A stretch of DNA of 64,000 nt from Gemmatimonadaceae bacterium (GCA_019186945.1 JABAQJ010000005.1:124001-188000); one strand, 5' to 3'; numbered from the stretch's first letter, positions 1 through 9,770 are shown. Numbers and translations are program-made. Notes: generated from the letters alone by a model not told the origin.

Positions 1-91
1 GCTCGGGGAGGGGGGTTGTGATTCGCAACGCCCCCACGGCGAGTAGCGCCACCGCCACCCACGCGATGGCGCGCGCTCCTGCGGTCTTCAA
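1..91 (-). CDS. 5' fragment of an unidentified membrane-anchored or secreted protein
   Basis: A reading frame opens at a TTG overlapping the last codons of ftsZ and runs off the window edge, leaving about 30 codons. The visible residues begin Met-Lys-Thr-Ala-Gly and continue into an Ala/Val/Leu-rich stretch ([13 protein letters not shown]), which looks like a signal peptide or N-terminal membrane anchor. It lies directly downstream of ftsZ on the same strand, so it would be the next gene of the division operon. A cell-wall enzyme would fit that position, but no domain is visible and the function cannot be assigned. The TTG start is inferred from the overlap and the hydrophobic stretch only. 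Confidence 0.4.
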   Translation of the reverse strand, partial: MKTAGARAIAWVAVALLAVGALRITTPLPE

Positions 92-1299
92 TCCATCTGT
101 CTCCGGATGAACGTCGGGATATCCATATCCGTCAGTTCGCCTTGGTCGACCCTGCTCTGGCTCGTGCCAGGTGGTACGACCCGTCGCACTCCTTCCCCTG
201 GTGCCGGAGGCGGAACTGCTGGGCGGGTCGCGTTCTGATACGCGCGAGTAGTGGCGGTGCGTTGGCTGATGGGAATGACGTTGCGAGGCGCCGAGTTCGG
301 AATGCCTGCGCTGGCTACCGCCGCTGGGGTCTGGCCCAGCGCCCGATCGAACCCGGTTGCGATTACCGTCACCCGAATCTCACCCTGCATCGCCGGTTCG
401 TGGACCGCTCCGAAGATGATTTCGGCCTCATCGCCCGCAGCGTCGTGAACGATCTCCGAGATCTGGGTCACTTCGCCGAGGGACAGGTCGCCGCCCCCGG
501 TGATGTTGAGCAGCACACCGCTGGATCCGTTGATCGACACATTGTCCAGCAATGGGGACGAAATCGCCTGCTGTGCAGCCTCCATCGCTCGGTTCTCGCC
601 ACGCCCGATCCCCGTTCCCATCAGGGCAGACCCGCCGTTAGCCATCACCGTTCGCACATCCGCGAAGTCGACATTCACGAGGCCGGTTTTCGAGATCAGA
701 GTGGAAATGCCCTGTGTTGCGTGCAACAGCACCTCGTCCGCCTTCTTGAGTGCGTCGCCGAACGGTATTCCCTTGCCGACGACCGCCAAGAGGCGCTCGT
801 TAGGGACGACGATCATGGTGTCGACGTGGGCACGCATGTCGAGGATTCCCTGCTCTGCCTGGCGCATCCGCTTTTTGCCCTCGAACAGGAAGGGCTTCGT
901 CACGATGCCTACGGTGAGCGCGCCCGCCTCCTTGGCCAGTTGGGCGACGACCGGCGCGGCTCCGGTCCCGGTACCGCCACCCATGCCGCAGGTGACGAAA
1001 ACCAGATCGGCATTGAGCAACACGCGGCTCACTTCATCCCGGTTCTCGTCGATTGCCTGCCGGCCGATCTCCGGACGGGCACCGGCGCCGAGCCCGCGCG
1101 TCAGCTTCTTGCCGATCTGGATCTTCACATCGGACTTCGAAGCGAGGAGTGCTTGAGCATCTGTGTTGATCGAGATGAACTCGACTCCTTCCAGATGCTC
1201 CTCGATCATCCGATTGACCGCGTTCCCTCCCCCTCCTCCCACCCCGGCTACCTTCATCCGGGCGTTCTGCGACGTGCTCTCCTCAAATTCGAAGATCAT
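88..1299 (-). CDS. ftsZ: Cell division protein FtsZ
   Basis: Tubulin-like GTPase that polymerises into the cytokinetic Z-ring and recruits the divisome. From the chosen ATG the protein has 403 residues and begins MIFEFEES, matching the usual FtsZ N-terminus. An in-frame ATG at 1317 would add six residues and is the alternative start. The glycine-rich loop [13 protein letters not shown] follows near residue 20, the tubulin signature GGGTGTG is at 107-113, and the T7 catalytic loop NVDFADV is at 209-215. A Pro/Ala/Arg-rich linker leads to the conserved C-terminal peptide DIPTFIRRQ that binds FtsA. It is the last recognisable dcw gene, 277 bp downstream of ftsA. That gap contains a strong hairpin and a TATATT element at 1406-1411 that might be a -10 box without a good -35. 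Confidence 0.97.
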   Translation of the reverse strand: MIFEFEESTSQNARMKVAGVGGGGGNAVNRMIEEHLEGVEFISINTDAQALLASKSDVKIQIGKKLTRGLGAGARPEIGRQAIDENRDEVSRVLLNADLVFVTCGMGGGTGTGAAPVVAQLAKEAGALTVGIVTKPFLFEGKKRMRQAEQGILDMRAHVDTMIVVPNERLLAVVGKGIPFGDALKKADEVLLHATQGISTLISKTGLVNVDFADVRTVMANGGSALMGTGIGRGENRAMEAAQQAISSPLLDNVSINGSSGVLLNITGGGDLSLGEVTQISEIVHDAAGDEAEIIFGAVHEPAMQGEIRVTVIATGFDRALGQTPAAVASAGIPNSAPRNVIPISQRTATTRAYQNATRPAVPPPAPGEGVRRVVPPGTSQSRVDQGELTDMDIPTFIRRQMD

Positions 1300-1458
1300 T
1301 GGGCGCGTCACCCCCATGCGACGTGAACGGTCTGACCATCGTCCAGCCGCCGAGTTATGAACACGGGCTCGAGCATAATCCGGCGGGGCATACGAAACCG
1401 CGGTCAATATAACTCGTTTCGTGCCACTGGCTACGTGCAACTAGGCAAGGCGCGCAAC

Positions 1459-1496
1459 GTGGAGAACCGCCAATTGTGGATTGGCGGGTTTTCCAC
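1459..1496 (-). promoter_or_regulatory. Long inverted repeat in the ftsA-ftsZ intergenic region
   Basis: Positions 1459-1474 pair with 1480-1496 to give a nearly perfect stem of about 16 bp with a five-base loop. The repeat units also contain three GTGGA/TCCAC words (1459-1463, 1476-1480, 1492-1496). The second and third can pair with each other instead, so two mutually exclusive hairpins are possible. On the ftsZ-coding strand no T-run follows, so this is not a clear intrinsic terminator. An attenuator, an RNA-processing or stability element, or a protein-binding site are all possible. The placement between ftsA and ftsZ suggests separate control of FtsZ levels. Confidence 0.5.
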
Positions 1497-1576
1497 AAAT
1501 CCGATCCTGCGATCCTTCGACCGGTCACTCCTGGCTTCAGCGAGCCGCCGCGGGGCCACCGACGGCGCACTCCGCT

Positions 1577-2839
1577 CTAGAAGAAATCCTGCAGCCAGGC
1601 TTTGACGCGTTGAGCCAGCTTGTCGACGCCAGGGGCATTGATCGGCAGCTTCTTCGCTCCGCTTCCCGTGGAGGCTCCGATCGCGTAGCGCGTTGCGCCG
1701 TACAGTGCCAGCCCCACGGCGGTGGAGAATCGCGGCGCTTCCACCGCATCGGCCAACCCCGAGATGTTTTCCTTCGGCGAGCCGATGCGGACCCCGGTAC
1801 CGAATACGTCGGCCGCCAGCTGCGACATCCCGGGCGAGGCGGCCGCTCCTCCCGTCAGCACAATCCCCGCGCTCAGCTTGCTCAAGTACCCGGATGCTTC
1901 GATATCCCGCATAACGAGGTCGAAGATCTCGTCCATGCGCTGGTGGATGATGTGGGCCAGGAGGTCGCGCGAAATCTGTCGATCACCCTGCGCCATCGTA
2001 CTTGGCAGGGTGATGATCTCTGAGCGATCGACCATCGGCTCGTAAGCGCACCCATAGCGTTCCTTCAGGCGTTCTGCATCCGCCTGCGTAACGCCAAGCC
2101 CATGCACGATGTCGCTCGTGACGTTGTTGCCGCCGTAGTTGATCGTGCCAAGGTGACGGATCTTCCCTTCATGGAAGACGGCGACATCGGTCGTGCCAGC
2201 ACCGACTTCGATCAGGGCGACTCCGAGTTCCTTCTCGTCCTCCGTCAGTGTAGCCAGTGCGCTGGCGAGCGGCTCGAGGACCAGTTCCTGCACCCTATAC
2301 CCGGCGCGCTCGACGGCCCGGCGCAAATTCGTCGCCGGAGAGCTGCCGATGGTCACGAGGTACATCTCGGTCTCCAGCCGCGTGCCGACCATCCCGACGG
2401 GATCCCGAATGCCCTGTTGCCGATCGACCGTGTACTCCTGCGGGATCGCGTGCAGCAGTTCGCGATCCTGCGGGACGTCCTGCGCGCGAGCTACGGCGTT
2501 CGCGCGATCCACGTCCGTCCTGGCGATCTCCTGGCCACTGACGACCACGATCCCCTTGGAGATCATCGCCTCCATGTGCTCGCCGGAGATCCCGGCATAC
2601 ACGGACTCCACCTTGGCGCCTGCCATGCGTTCGGCGTCGTTCACCGCCTTGCGAATTGACTGCGTCGTCTCCTCGATGTCGGCGACGACTCCGCGACGCA
2701 GTCCGGTGGTGCGCGTTTGGCCGACGCCCAGGATCTTGATTCCCGGATGGCGTGGAAGCTCGCCTACCACCTCCGCGATCACCGCGGTGGTCTTGGCAAA
2801 GCCGATATCGAGTCCAGCTACGAGTCGTTCGACGTTCAT
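1577..2839 (-). CDS. ftsA: Cell division protein FtsA
   Basis: Actin-like ATPase of 420 residues that tethers FtsZ to the membrane. The N-terminus holds the phosphate-1 motif GLDIGFAKTTAV. The adenosine-binding glycine motif VLTGGAAASPG lies near residue 325, and the SHS2 insertion follows the first subdomain. The extreme C-terminus, KLAQRVKAWLQDFF, is an amphipathic helix typical of the FtsA membrane-targeting sequence, after a Gly/Ala/Lys linker. The ATG overlaps the ftsQ stop in an ATGA arrangement, so translation is probably coupled to ftsQ. Confidence 0.96.
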   Translation of the reverse strand: MNVERLVAGLDIGFAKTTAVIAEVVGELPRHPGIKILGVGQTRTTGLRRGVVADIEETTQSIRKAVNDAERMAGAKVESVYAGISGEHMEAMISKGIVVVSGQEIARTDVDRANAVARAQDVPQDRELLHAIPQEYTVDRQQGIRDPVGMVGTRLETEMYLVTIGSSPATNLRRAVERAGYRVQELVLEPLASALATLTEDEKELGVALIEVGAGTTDVAVFHEGKIRHLGTINYGGNNVTSDIVHGLGVTQADAERLKERYGCAYEPMVDRSEIITLPSTMAQGDRQISRDLLAHIIHQRMDEIFDLVMRDIEASGYLSKLSAGIVLTGGAAASPGMSQLAADVFGTGVRIGSPKENISGLADAVEAPRFSTAVGLALYGATRYAIGASTGSGAKKLPINAPGVDKLAQRVKAWLQDFF

Positions 2840-3543
2840 TGGATTCGGGCGATGACCTGGTCTTTGAAGCGGAGATCGAGTTCCACTGGACGTGCGCGGC
2901 GCTTGGCTAGATCCTCCTCAACGGGCGCGATCTGCGCCAGTTGGCCCACGGTGACGTCTCCCATCGCGCGAACCGGAATCGTCACCAGCTGCATCACCAG
3001 CTCGTCCCGCCCGGAGCGGCGCAGTTCGCTGATGCGTGCGAAGAGAGAAGGATCGCTTGCACGCACCTCTCCGAGCAAGCGGAGCAGCGCCGTATCCCGC
3101 TTCGCGATGATCGGAAGGTCGACGGGCGTGCGGCTCGGATCGAGCGCGAGGGCACGTCCGTCCTCATCGTACGCGCGGAAACCGCTGCCGGATGGCACGA
3201 GCGCCACCGGGACGTTTTCCTCCACCGTTACCACCAGGGTAGATGGTATCCGTCGGGCGACCGAGGCGTCCCTGATGTGCGGCAGCGCCTTGACCCTGGT
3301 TTCCAGCACCCGGGTGTCATCCCACAGCGAGTACAGTGTGTCGATGGCGAGCGACCTCGCAATGTCCGCCGGCGATGCATAACGAGTCCCGCGCACATCG
3401 ACTTGCCTGACGCGGAAGAACGCCAGCGGTCGCAGCAACGGCGGCACCCACCACGGGGTGACCACGAGTGTCCCGACGAGGATGGCCAGCACGATGCTCC
3501 GCCACCGTCGACGGTGTTGCGGGGCTGGACGCTCGCCACTCAT
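2836..3543 (-). CDS. ftsQ: Cell division protein FtsQ/DivIB
   Basis: Bitopic divisome protein of 235 residues linking cytoplasmic and periplasmic division factors. It has a short basic cytoplasmic N-terminus (RRRWR), one transmembrane segment at about residues 15-35, then a POTRA domain starting FFRVRQVDVRGTRYASPADI and the FtsQ beta domain. Sequence similarity in this family is low, and the call rests on topology, the POTRA start and the position between murC and ftsA. It overlaps both neighbours by four bases. murB, often found here in other bacteria, is missing. Confidence 0.9.
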   Translation of the reverse strand: MSGERPAPQHRRRWRSIVLAILVGTLVVTPWWVPPLLRPLAFFRVRQVDVRGTRYASPADIARSLAIDTLYSLWDDTRVLETRVKALPHIRDASVARRIPSTLVVTVEENVPVALVPSGSGFRAYDEDGRALALDPSRTPVDLPIIAKRDTALLRLLGEVRASDPSLFARISELRRSGRDELVMQLVTIPVRAMGDVTVGQLAQIAPVEEDLAKRRARPVELDLRFKDQVIARIQ

Positions 3544-4922
3544 GTTCGGGACGCGAGGCGGTGGAGCAGTTCCGGACCAGTCCGCGTGATGTCTCCGGCC
3601 CCCGCAGTGATGACCACGTCACCGGCCCGGACGAAGCCCGCCAACGCTCCCGCAACCACGGACCGGTCCCCGCGCCACGTTATCGGCCGACCCGCGCCTC
3701 GGCAGCTTTCCTCGATCAGCGACGCCGTGACGCCAGGAATCGGCTGCTCGCGCGCCGCGTAGATCTCGGCCAGAAAGATCGCGTCCGCCTTCGCCAGCGC
3801 CTGTCCAAACTCCTCGGCGAAGTCGCGCGTGCGGGAAAAGAGGTGCGGCTGGAAGGCGACGACGAGCCGACGGCCGGGAAATGCGGTTCTCGCTGCATCG
3901 AGAGTAGCGGCGATCTCCGTCGGATGATGGGCATAGTCGTCGATCACCTCCACCCCTGCGCTCGTGCCCAATCGCTGGAACCGCCGCTCCACTCCGCTGA
4001 ACCCTTCGAGTCCGCTGCGCATCGCATCGAGCGTCGTTCCAAGCGCCAGCCCGCTGGCGATCGCCGCCAGTGCGTTGCGAACGTTATGCAATCCGGGAAC
4101 GCGGAGAGCCACGTCGCCGATCGCTTCCCCATCGAACACGACGGCGAAAGTCGTTTTCCCGTCCTCGTGACGGATGCGCGTCGCCGCGACGCGGGCGCGG
4201 TCGGTGATGCCGTAGCGGAAGACATCGGCGCCAGTCTCGAAGATGAGGTCATCCGCTCCCGGATCGTCCGCACAGGACACGATCGCGCGGGCAGGACGGA
4301 CGAACTGCTCGAAGGCGCGCTTGATCTCGTCCAGGTTCTGGTAGATGTCGAGGTGATCGGCTTCCACATTCGTGACGACTGCGACCGTCGGCTCGAGGGC
4401 GAGGAAGGAACGGTCGTACTCGTCGGCCTCGGCGACGAAAACCCGATCCGAGGCATACCGAAGGTTCCCATTCCATGCCGCCACGCGACCGCCGGCGATG
4501 CCCGTCGGCTCCAACCCGGCGGCCGCCAAGGCCTCGGTCGTCATCGCCGTCGTGGTCGTCTTGCCGTGCGTGCCGGCGATAGCAACCAGTTCGGCCCCAC
4601 GAACCGCCTCACCGAGCGCCTCGGCGCGACGCACCACCGGAATCGCCAGCTCGCGCGCTCTCGCCAGCTCGGGAAGATTGGCGTTGACCGCCGAGGTGAC
4701 GACCACCGCTCGAGCGCGTTCCACATGACCGGGATCGTGGCCCGCCCACACTGGGAGACCCAGGCGCGCAAGGTCGGTCGCGAATCCCGCCGATGGCGCA
4801 GAGTCACACCCAGTCACACGGACGCCTCGACGAAGGAACAACTCGGCCAGAGCACTCATGCCGGCCCCGGCGATGCCGATAAAGTGGATCGGGCGGGCAT
4901 CCGCGGGATCGATGAGCGTCAC
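3540..4922 (-). CDS. murC: UDP-N-acetylmuramate--L-alanine ligase
   Basis: Cytoplasmic ATP-dependent ligase adding L-Ala to UDP-MurNAc, the first step of stem-peptide synthesis. The 460-residue product has the N-terminal Rossmann motif HFIGIAGAGMSALAE, the ATP P-loop GTHGKTTTTAM and the Mur family central-domain motif EADEYDRSFL. The C-terminal domain carries DDYAHHPTEI, characteristic of MurC. The start is GTG at 4922, preceded by an AGGAGGG ribosome binding site about ten bases upstream. A 63-bp gap separates it from murG, one of the few real gaps in this cluster. Confidence 0.96.
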   Translation of the reverse strand: MTLIDPADARPIHFIGIAGAGMSALAELFLRRGVRVTGCDSAPSAGFATDLARLGLPVWAGHDPGHVERARAVVVTSAVNANLPELARARELAIPVVRRAEALGEAVRGAELVAIAGTHGKTTTTAMTTEALAAAGLEPTGIAGGRVAAWNGNLRYASDRVFVAEADEYDRSFLALEPTVAVVTNVEADHLDIYQNLDEIKRAFEQFVRPARAIVSCADDPGADDLIFETGADVFRYGITDRARVAATRIRHEDGKTTFAVVFDGEAIGDVALRVPGLHNVRNALAAIASGLALGTTLDAMRSGLEGFSGVERRFQRLGTSAGVEVIDDYAHHPTEIAATLDAARTAFPGRRLVVAFQPHLFSRTRDFAEEFGQALAKADAIFLAEIYAAREQPIPGVTASLIEESCRGAGRPITWRGDRSVVAGALAGFVRAGDVVITAGAGDITRTGPELLHRLASRT

Positions 4923-4985
4923 GGGCGGGTCGCCCTCCTCGCACGATCAGATCTTGCGGCCGGGTGCGCGCGATCGCGGCGTCCG

Positions 4986-6086
4986 TCAGGCATCGATCAA
5001 CCGATGCACGCGCTCGGCAATCTGCCTAGCCGAGTCCGGCCGCGCGCGGGCGCGCGCACCTGCCCCGAGTCGCTCAAGTGCGCCGCGGTCCTCGATCAGT
5101 TCGCGCACCATGCCGTCCAGGCGAACATCGGATGCATCGGACTGCGCGATCCAGCGTGCCGCGCCGCACGCTTCGAGCGCCCTGGCATTGGCCGTCTGAT
5201 GATCTCCGGCAGCAGTCGGCAGCGGGATGAGGATCATTGGTACGCCCCACGCGCAAAGTTCAGCCGTGGTCATTGCTCCTGCGCGCGTCAAGGCAAGGTC
5301 AGCGACGGCATAAGCATCGGCGATCGGCGCAAGGTAGTCTCGTACAACTACGCGGCCGGATGCACGCGGGGCGTACATCGCAAACTGTTCGCGGCCGGTA
5401 GCCCAGATGAGCGACAGACCGGCAGGCAGACCCCGGACCAGCCAAGAGTCAATCAGCCTGTTGATCGCCGCTGACCCCTGCGACCCGCCGAACACCAGGA
5501 GGACGAAGGTGGATGCGTCGAGTTCCCAGGCCCGGAGTCGTTCGGCGCGGCTAGGCGAGAATGACGTGGGCTGGGGCGGTGGCTCGATCGGGTTCCCCGT
5601 GTCGACGGCGCGAGCGCGGGCTGCCGCCGGCAACGACGCCGTGGCCTCGGGAAACCCGAGGTACAACTCTCGGGCGCTGGCGCTGAACCACCGCACGGTC
5701 ATTCCTGGGAAAGAGTTGGCCTCGTGCAACACATACGGCAGGCCGTGGAGGCGGCTATAGAGGAGCCCTGCAGCCGACGCGTAGCCGCCCGTCGCGAAGG
5801 TCAGGCGCGCCGGATCCGCGCGCATCAGGTCGCCGATAGCCGCGTGAGCGGACCAGAGGCCACGCACGGTGCGCCAGTTCCGCCACGGCGTCGTACGATA
5901 GAGCGGATGCAGATCGAGCAGCGTATACGGGAACTCCGCGTTAGGCAGGATGTGCCGTTCGATGCCACGGGTGGATCCGAGGAAGTGCGGGCGAACGGAT
6001 GGCGCCTGCCGCACCAATGCCCGTGCGACCGCGAGCGCCGGGTACAGATGGCCTCCCGTACCGCCACCGGCGAAGAACACGCGCAC
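4986..6086 (-). CDS. murG: Undecaprenyl-PP-MurNAc-pentapeptide GlcNAc transferase
   Basis: GT28 glycosyltransferase that converts lipid I to lipid II on the cytoplasmic face of the membrane. The product has 366 residues. The diagnostic glycine loop GGGTGGHLYPALA sits at the N-terminus, and the C-terminal donor domain contains FGGSQGS and LTRAGAMTTAEL, the UDP-GlcNAc site. The frame is open much further upstream, but that region is inside ftsW. I chose the GTG at 6086, whose G is the last base of the ftsW stop, because it places the glycine loop at the normal distance from the N-terminus. Confidence 0.95.
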   Translation of the reverse strand: MRVFFAGGGTGGHLYPALAVARALVRQAPSVRPHFLGSTRGIERHILPNAEFPYTLLDLHPLYRTTPWRNWRTVRGLWSAHAAIGDLMRADPARLTFATGGYASAAGLLYSRLHGLPYVLHEANSFPGMTVRWFSASARELYLGFPEATASLPAAARARAVDTGNPIEPPPQPTSFSPSRAERLRAWELDASTFVLLVFGGSQGSAAINRLIDSWLVRGLPAGLSLIWATGREQFAMYAPRASGRVVVRDYLAPIADAYAVADLALTRAGAMTTAELCAWGVPMILIPLPTAAGDHQTANARALEACGAARWIAQSDASDVRLDGMVRELIEDRGALERLGAGARARARPDSARQIAERVHRLIDA

Positions 6087-7255
6087 TAGGCCGTTGCCAT
6101 CAGTGGATCCGTCGCGGACGCGTTGAAGACGCGCTCGCGAACGCTTCCGATGTTCACCAGAATGCCCGTCATCGCCATGGAGACGAGGAGGTTGGTCCGC
6201 CCGTACGAGATGAAGGGAAGCGTCAGTCCCGTCGTCGGCAGCAGCCCGATGACCACGCCGATGTGGAGATACGCGGTGATCGCCGTCGTGGCCGTACACC
6301 CGATCGCAACCAGCTGCAGAAACGGCGTCCGGGCCTGCCGCGCTATTCTGACGCCAAGCCAGGTGTACACGGCGAACGCCAGCACGAGGGCCGTCAACCC
6401 CAGGAAACCCCACTCCTCACCGATGGTGGCGGCGATGAAATCGTTGAAGCCCATCGGCACGTATCCATACTGCTGGCGGCCGTTGCCGAATCCGCGGCCG
6501 AAGAAACCTCCCGACCCAACCGCGATGAGCGACTGGCGCAGCTGATAGCTCAACTCCTGCGGCGCCTTGTCCGCGTCCATGAACGAGAAGACACGCATGA
6601 TCGCGTATTGCAGCCGGAGCATGGAGTGCCACAGCACGGGGATCGCGATGGCGCCTATCGCGACGAAATGACCGATGCGGACACCGCCGGCGAACAGGAT
6701 GATAGCCATCACGAGCGTGTACATGACGGCCACAGAGAAATCCGGTTCGAGAATCGCCAGGACATCGAGAACGCCGATCACCGCAAGGAACGGCAACAGT
6801 CCCCGCGTCAGCCGACGCATCTGATCGCCCTTCTTCACGAGCAGCATGGCCGTCCAGACGATGACAGCGATCTTTCCGAACTCCGAAGGCTGCACCGCGG
6901 TACCGAGGACGAAACGGCGCGACCCATGGACTCTTGGAGAAATCGCTTCCGTGAACGGCAGGACCGTTATCAGCATCGAGACGATGGCCACCAGCATGAT
7001 CGGATATGCCAGCTTCTCCAGCCTCTGCGCGTCGATCTTGGCGGCCAGCGCGAAGACGACTATTGCCAGCAGGAGCCCCAGCGCCTGTCGCCCGGCATAG
7101 TACCACCCGGCATGACCCTCGTTCATCGCCACGAGGGCACTGGCGCTGTACAGGGTCGCCAGCCCAAACGCAAGCAGCGCGCTGGTCACCACCACCAGCA
7201 ATCGTGCCTCGTTTCCCATCACCCACCGGTCGCGCACACGAAGGGTATCGTTCAT
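6086..7255 (-). CDS. ftsW: Septal peptidoglycan polymerase FtsW
   Basis: SEDS-family membrane glycosyltransferase that polymerises lipid II at the septum with FtsI. The 389-residue protein has about ten hydrophobic segments. It carries the SEDS signatures QPSEFGKIAVIVW in the middle and GLTLPFISYGRTNLL near the C-terminus. Position among the division genes favours FtsW over its paralogue RodA. Its start overlaps the murD stop by four bases and its stop shares one base with the murG start. Confidence 0.95.
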   Translation of the reverse strand: MNDTLRVRDRWVMGNEARLLVVVTSALLAFGLATLYSASALVAMNEGHAGWYYAGRQALGLLLAIVVFALAAKIDAQRLEKLAYPIMLVAIVSMLITVLPFTEAISPRVHGSRRFVLGTAVQPSEFGKIAVIVWTAMLLVKKGDQMRRLTRGLLPFLAVIGVLDVLAILEPDFSVAVMYTLVMAIILFAGGVRIGHFVAIGAIAIPVLWHSMLRLQYAIMRVFSFMDADKAPQELSYQLRQSLIAVGSGGFFGRGFGNGRQQYGYVPMGFNDFIAATIGEEWGFLGLTALVLAFAVYTWLGVRIARQARTPFLQLVAIGCTATTAITAYLHIGVVIGLLPTTGLTLPFISYGRTNLLVSMAMTGILVNIGSVRERVFNASATDPLMATA

Positions 7256-8628
7256 CGGACGGTCCCGCGCGCCAGACGAGCAAACCGCTGGCCGCGAGCC
7301 TCGTAATTGGTGAACATGTCGAAGCTCGAACAGGCGGGCGACAGCAGCACCGCATCGCCCGGCCTGGCGAGTTGGCGTGCACGCTCCATCACACGTTCAA
7401 AATCGCCGCCGACGTGCTCGATCACTACATCCCGACCGAGGTCGTCCATGATGAGCGGTGCGGCCGCGCCGTACGCGATCACGCCGCGACAATGGGCCCG
7501 AATCGCATCGACGAGCGGCGTGTACGGTTCGCCTTTGTGTTTCCCTCCCAGAAGGAGGATCGTCGGCCGAACCATACTGGCGATACCGACGGCCGCCGAG
7601 GCGACATTCGTCGCTTTCGAATCGTCGATATAGGCAACGCCGCCGAAAACGCCGACGGTCTCCAGTCGATGATGGAGGGGTCGGACGGTCCGCAGTGCCG
7701 ATGCGACCCTCTGACGGCCGGCGATCGTGCGGAAATCGGGGGATGCCACCATGACAGCCAGGGCTGCCGCCAGTGCATTGCCGACGTTGTGATCGCCCAA
7801 CAAGGGCAGGTCGGCCCGCGACATCAACGGGGCATCGAGAACGACCAGTTCTCCGCCCTGCCGGTCGTAGAACGCATCCGACAGACGTCCTTGGGCACTG
7901 TAGCGTTGAACGACGCCACGGACTCCGCGCGTCATCTCCAGGACTCGCGCATCGTCGGCGTTGACTACCCAGCGGGACGCGTTCGATGCGTTTCTGAACA
8001 GCAATTCCTTATCGGCATAGTACGCATCGATCGACGGATACCTGTCGAGGTGATCGGGCGTCAGGTTCGTCAGCACGCCGACAACTGGAGCAATGCTCGG
8101 CGTATCATGGAGCTGGAAGGATGACAACTCGATGGCTGCCCAATCAGGCGGTGACGACTGCAACGCCAACCAGCTTACGGCAGCGCCGATGTTCCCCGCA
8201 GCCTCCGCGTGGACGCCCAAACCGCGCAGCACATGCGCCGCAATCGCCGTTACGGTCGACTTGCCGTTGGTTCCGGTGATCGCGAGGTACTGCATCGACG
8301 TCAGGAACGTCAGAGCGACCTCCACCTCGCTCACCACAGGCACCGGTCTCGCGCGGGCGACCGCGACAGGCTCGGCGTCAGGCGGCACACCGGGACTCAC
8401 GACCACCGTCGTGGCTCGGGCGATCCGCTCCAGATCATGGTGACCAAGATCCACGCTCGTACCGGTGGATCGCAGGGCATCCGCCTGCCGACGCAGATCG
8501 TCCGTATCCGCCGAGTCCGAGACATACACCGTAGCATGGTGCGCACGAAGCAAACGGGCGACGGCGTCGCCGCTCCGCCCGAGCCCAACAACCGCAACCT
8601 CGCCCGTTCGCCACTGACCGGGCATCAT
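7252..8628 (-). CDS. murD: UDP-N-acetylmuramoyl-L-alanine--D-glutamate ligase
   Basis: Adds D-Glu to UDP-MurNAc-L-Ala. The protein has 458 residues with an N-terminal domain starting EVAVVGLGRSGDAVARLL. The ATP-binding P-loop is GTNGKSTVTAI, the central motif is LTPDHLDRY, and the C-terminal domain contains YIDDSKATN and LLLGGKHKG, all typical of MurD. Two ATGs occur at 8628 and 8625; the first overlaps the mraY stop by four bases. It is coupled to ftsW on the other side. Confidence 0.96.
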   Translation of the reverse strand: MMPGQWRTGEVAVVGLGRSGDAVARLLRAHHATVYVSDSADTDDLRRQADALRSTGTSVDLGHHDLERIARATTVVVSPGVPPDAEPVAVARARPVPVVSEVEVALTFLTSMQYLAITGTNGKSTVTAIAAHVLRGLGVHAEAAGNIGAAVSWLALQSSPPDWAAIELSSFQLHDTPSIAPVVGVLTNLTPDHLDRYPSIDAYYADKELLFRNASNASRWVVNADDARVLEMTRGVRGVVQRYSAQGRLSDAFYDRQGGELVVLDAPLMSRADLPLLGDHNVGNALAAALAVMVASPDFRTIAGRQRVASALRTVRPLHHRLETVGVFGGVAYIDDSKATNVASAAVGIASMVRPTILLLGGKHKGEPYTPLVDAIRAHCRGVIAYGAAAPLIMDDLGRDVVIEHVGGDFERVMERARQLARPGDAVLLSPACSSFDMFTNYEARGQRFARLARGTVR

Positions 8629-9767
8629 CTCAGCTTCAGCGTCGTCAACGCCACGAATGCGCAGAGGATGCCAAGAATCCAGAATCGCACGACCACCTGG
8701 CTCTCCTTCCAGCCCGACAGTTCAAAGTGGTGATGCAGGGGCGCACGGCGAAACAGCCGGTGCTGCCGCGCGTACTCGACGCCATGCCGGCGCCGCCGAT
8801 ACTTGAAGACGCTGCGCTGAAGGATTACCGACACGGTCTCCGCCACGAACACTCCACCGACGAGCAGAAGGAGAAATTCGCTCTTGAGGAGAATGGCGAT
8901 CGCGCCGATCGCCCCACCTAACGCCAATGCCCCTGTGTCCCCCATGGTCACCTGCGCGGGGTGGGTGTTGAACCAGAGGAAGCCCACACAAGCCCCAACC
9001 AGCGCCATGCAATATACCGTCAACTCTCCCGCACCGGGCAGATAGAAGAGCTGCAGGTAGGCGCTGGCGTCCACGCGGCCCATGACGTACGCGAAGAATG
9101 CGAACGTGCTGACGGCGATCGCTGCAAGGCCAGCCGCCAGGCCGTCCAGGCCGTCGGCAAGATTGACCGCGTTGCTCGTCCCCGTCAGGATAAACGCCGC
9201 CCAGAAAACGTACAGGAACTCGAGCGCCGCCACGGCCGGAACCACGTAAACGTACTTCAGGAACGGGAGCGTCGTCGACGCGCCAGGCAGCGTCGCCAGC
9301 GGAAACTTCCACAGCAGGACGCCCACGAGCATCCCGATCGACACCTGGCCAACCAGCTTGTAACGCTCGACCAGACCCACGTTCTCCCTGCCTTCGCGCT
9401 TCTGCTTGAGCTTCAAGACGTCGTCCAGAAAGCCTATTCCGCCCATCCACACCGTCACGAGCAGGGCGATCAGCACGTACCGGTTGTCGAGACGTGTCCA
9501 GAGCAACGTCGGCACGATCGACGCCGCGAGGATGATCAGCCCGCCCATGGTCGGCGTCGTCGCCTTCAACAGGTGCGTCGCCGGCGTCCCCTCACGCACA
9601 ACCTGGCGCACCTTCATCGCCCTGAGCCGGCGGATGATCATCGGTCCGACGAGAAATGCCAGGAGCAGCGCAGTCACCGCAGCGGCCGCCGCACGAAACG
9701 AGATATAGTTGATGAGCCGGAGTGTCGGGAACTCGCGGATCAGTGGCGAAAGCAGATAATGGAGCAA
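8625..9767 (-). CDS. mraY: Phospho-MurNAc-pentapeptide transferase
   Basis: Integral membrane enzyme forming lipid I from UDP-MurNAc-pentapeptide and undecaprenyl phosphate. The 380-residue protein has about ten hydrophobic helices. It has the Asp-rich DDVLKLK motif, the catalytic loop NLADGLDGLAAGL and the C-terminal signature APLHHHFEL. The start is TTG at 9767, three bases after murF, with AGGTAG upstream. The stop overlaps the murD start. Confidence 0.97.
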   Translation of the reverse strand: MLHYLLSPLIREFPTLRLINYISFRAAAAAVTALLLAFLVGPMIIRRLRAMKVRQVVREGTPATHLLKATTPTMGGLIILAASIVPTLLWTRLDNRYVLIALLVTVWMGGIGFLDDVLKLKQKREGRENVGLVERYKLVGQVSIGMLVGVLLWKFPLATLPGASTTLPFLKYVYVVPAVAALEFLYVFWAAFILTGTSNAVNLADGLDGLAAGLAAIAVSTFAFFAYVMGRVDASAYLQLFYLPGAGELTVYCMALVGACVGFLWFNTHPAQVTMGDTGALALGGAIGAIAILLKSEFLLLLVGGVFVAETVSVILQRSVFKYRRRRHGVEYARQHRLFRRAPLHHHFELSGWKESQVVVRFWILGILCAFVALTTLKLR

Positions 9768-9770
9768 GGG

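Noticed and set aside
142-1326. 394-codon plus-strand frame opposite ftsZ, and similar long frames opposite other genes (for example 3468-5474 and 54147-55397)
   Set aside because: They are antisense shadows of clear genes in GC-rich DNA. They are rich in Arg, Pro and Ser and show no family motif.
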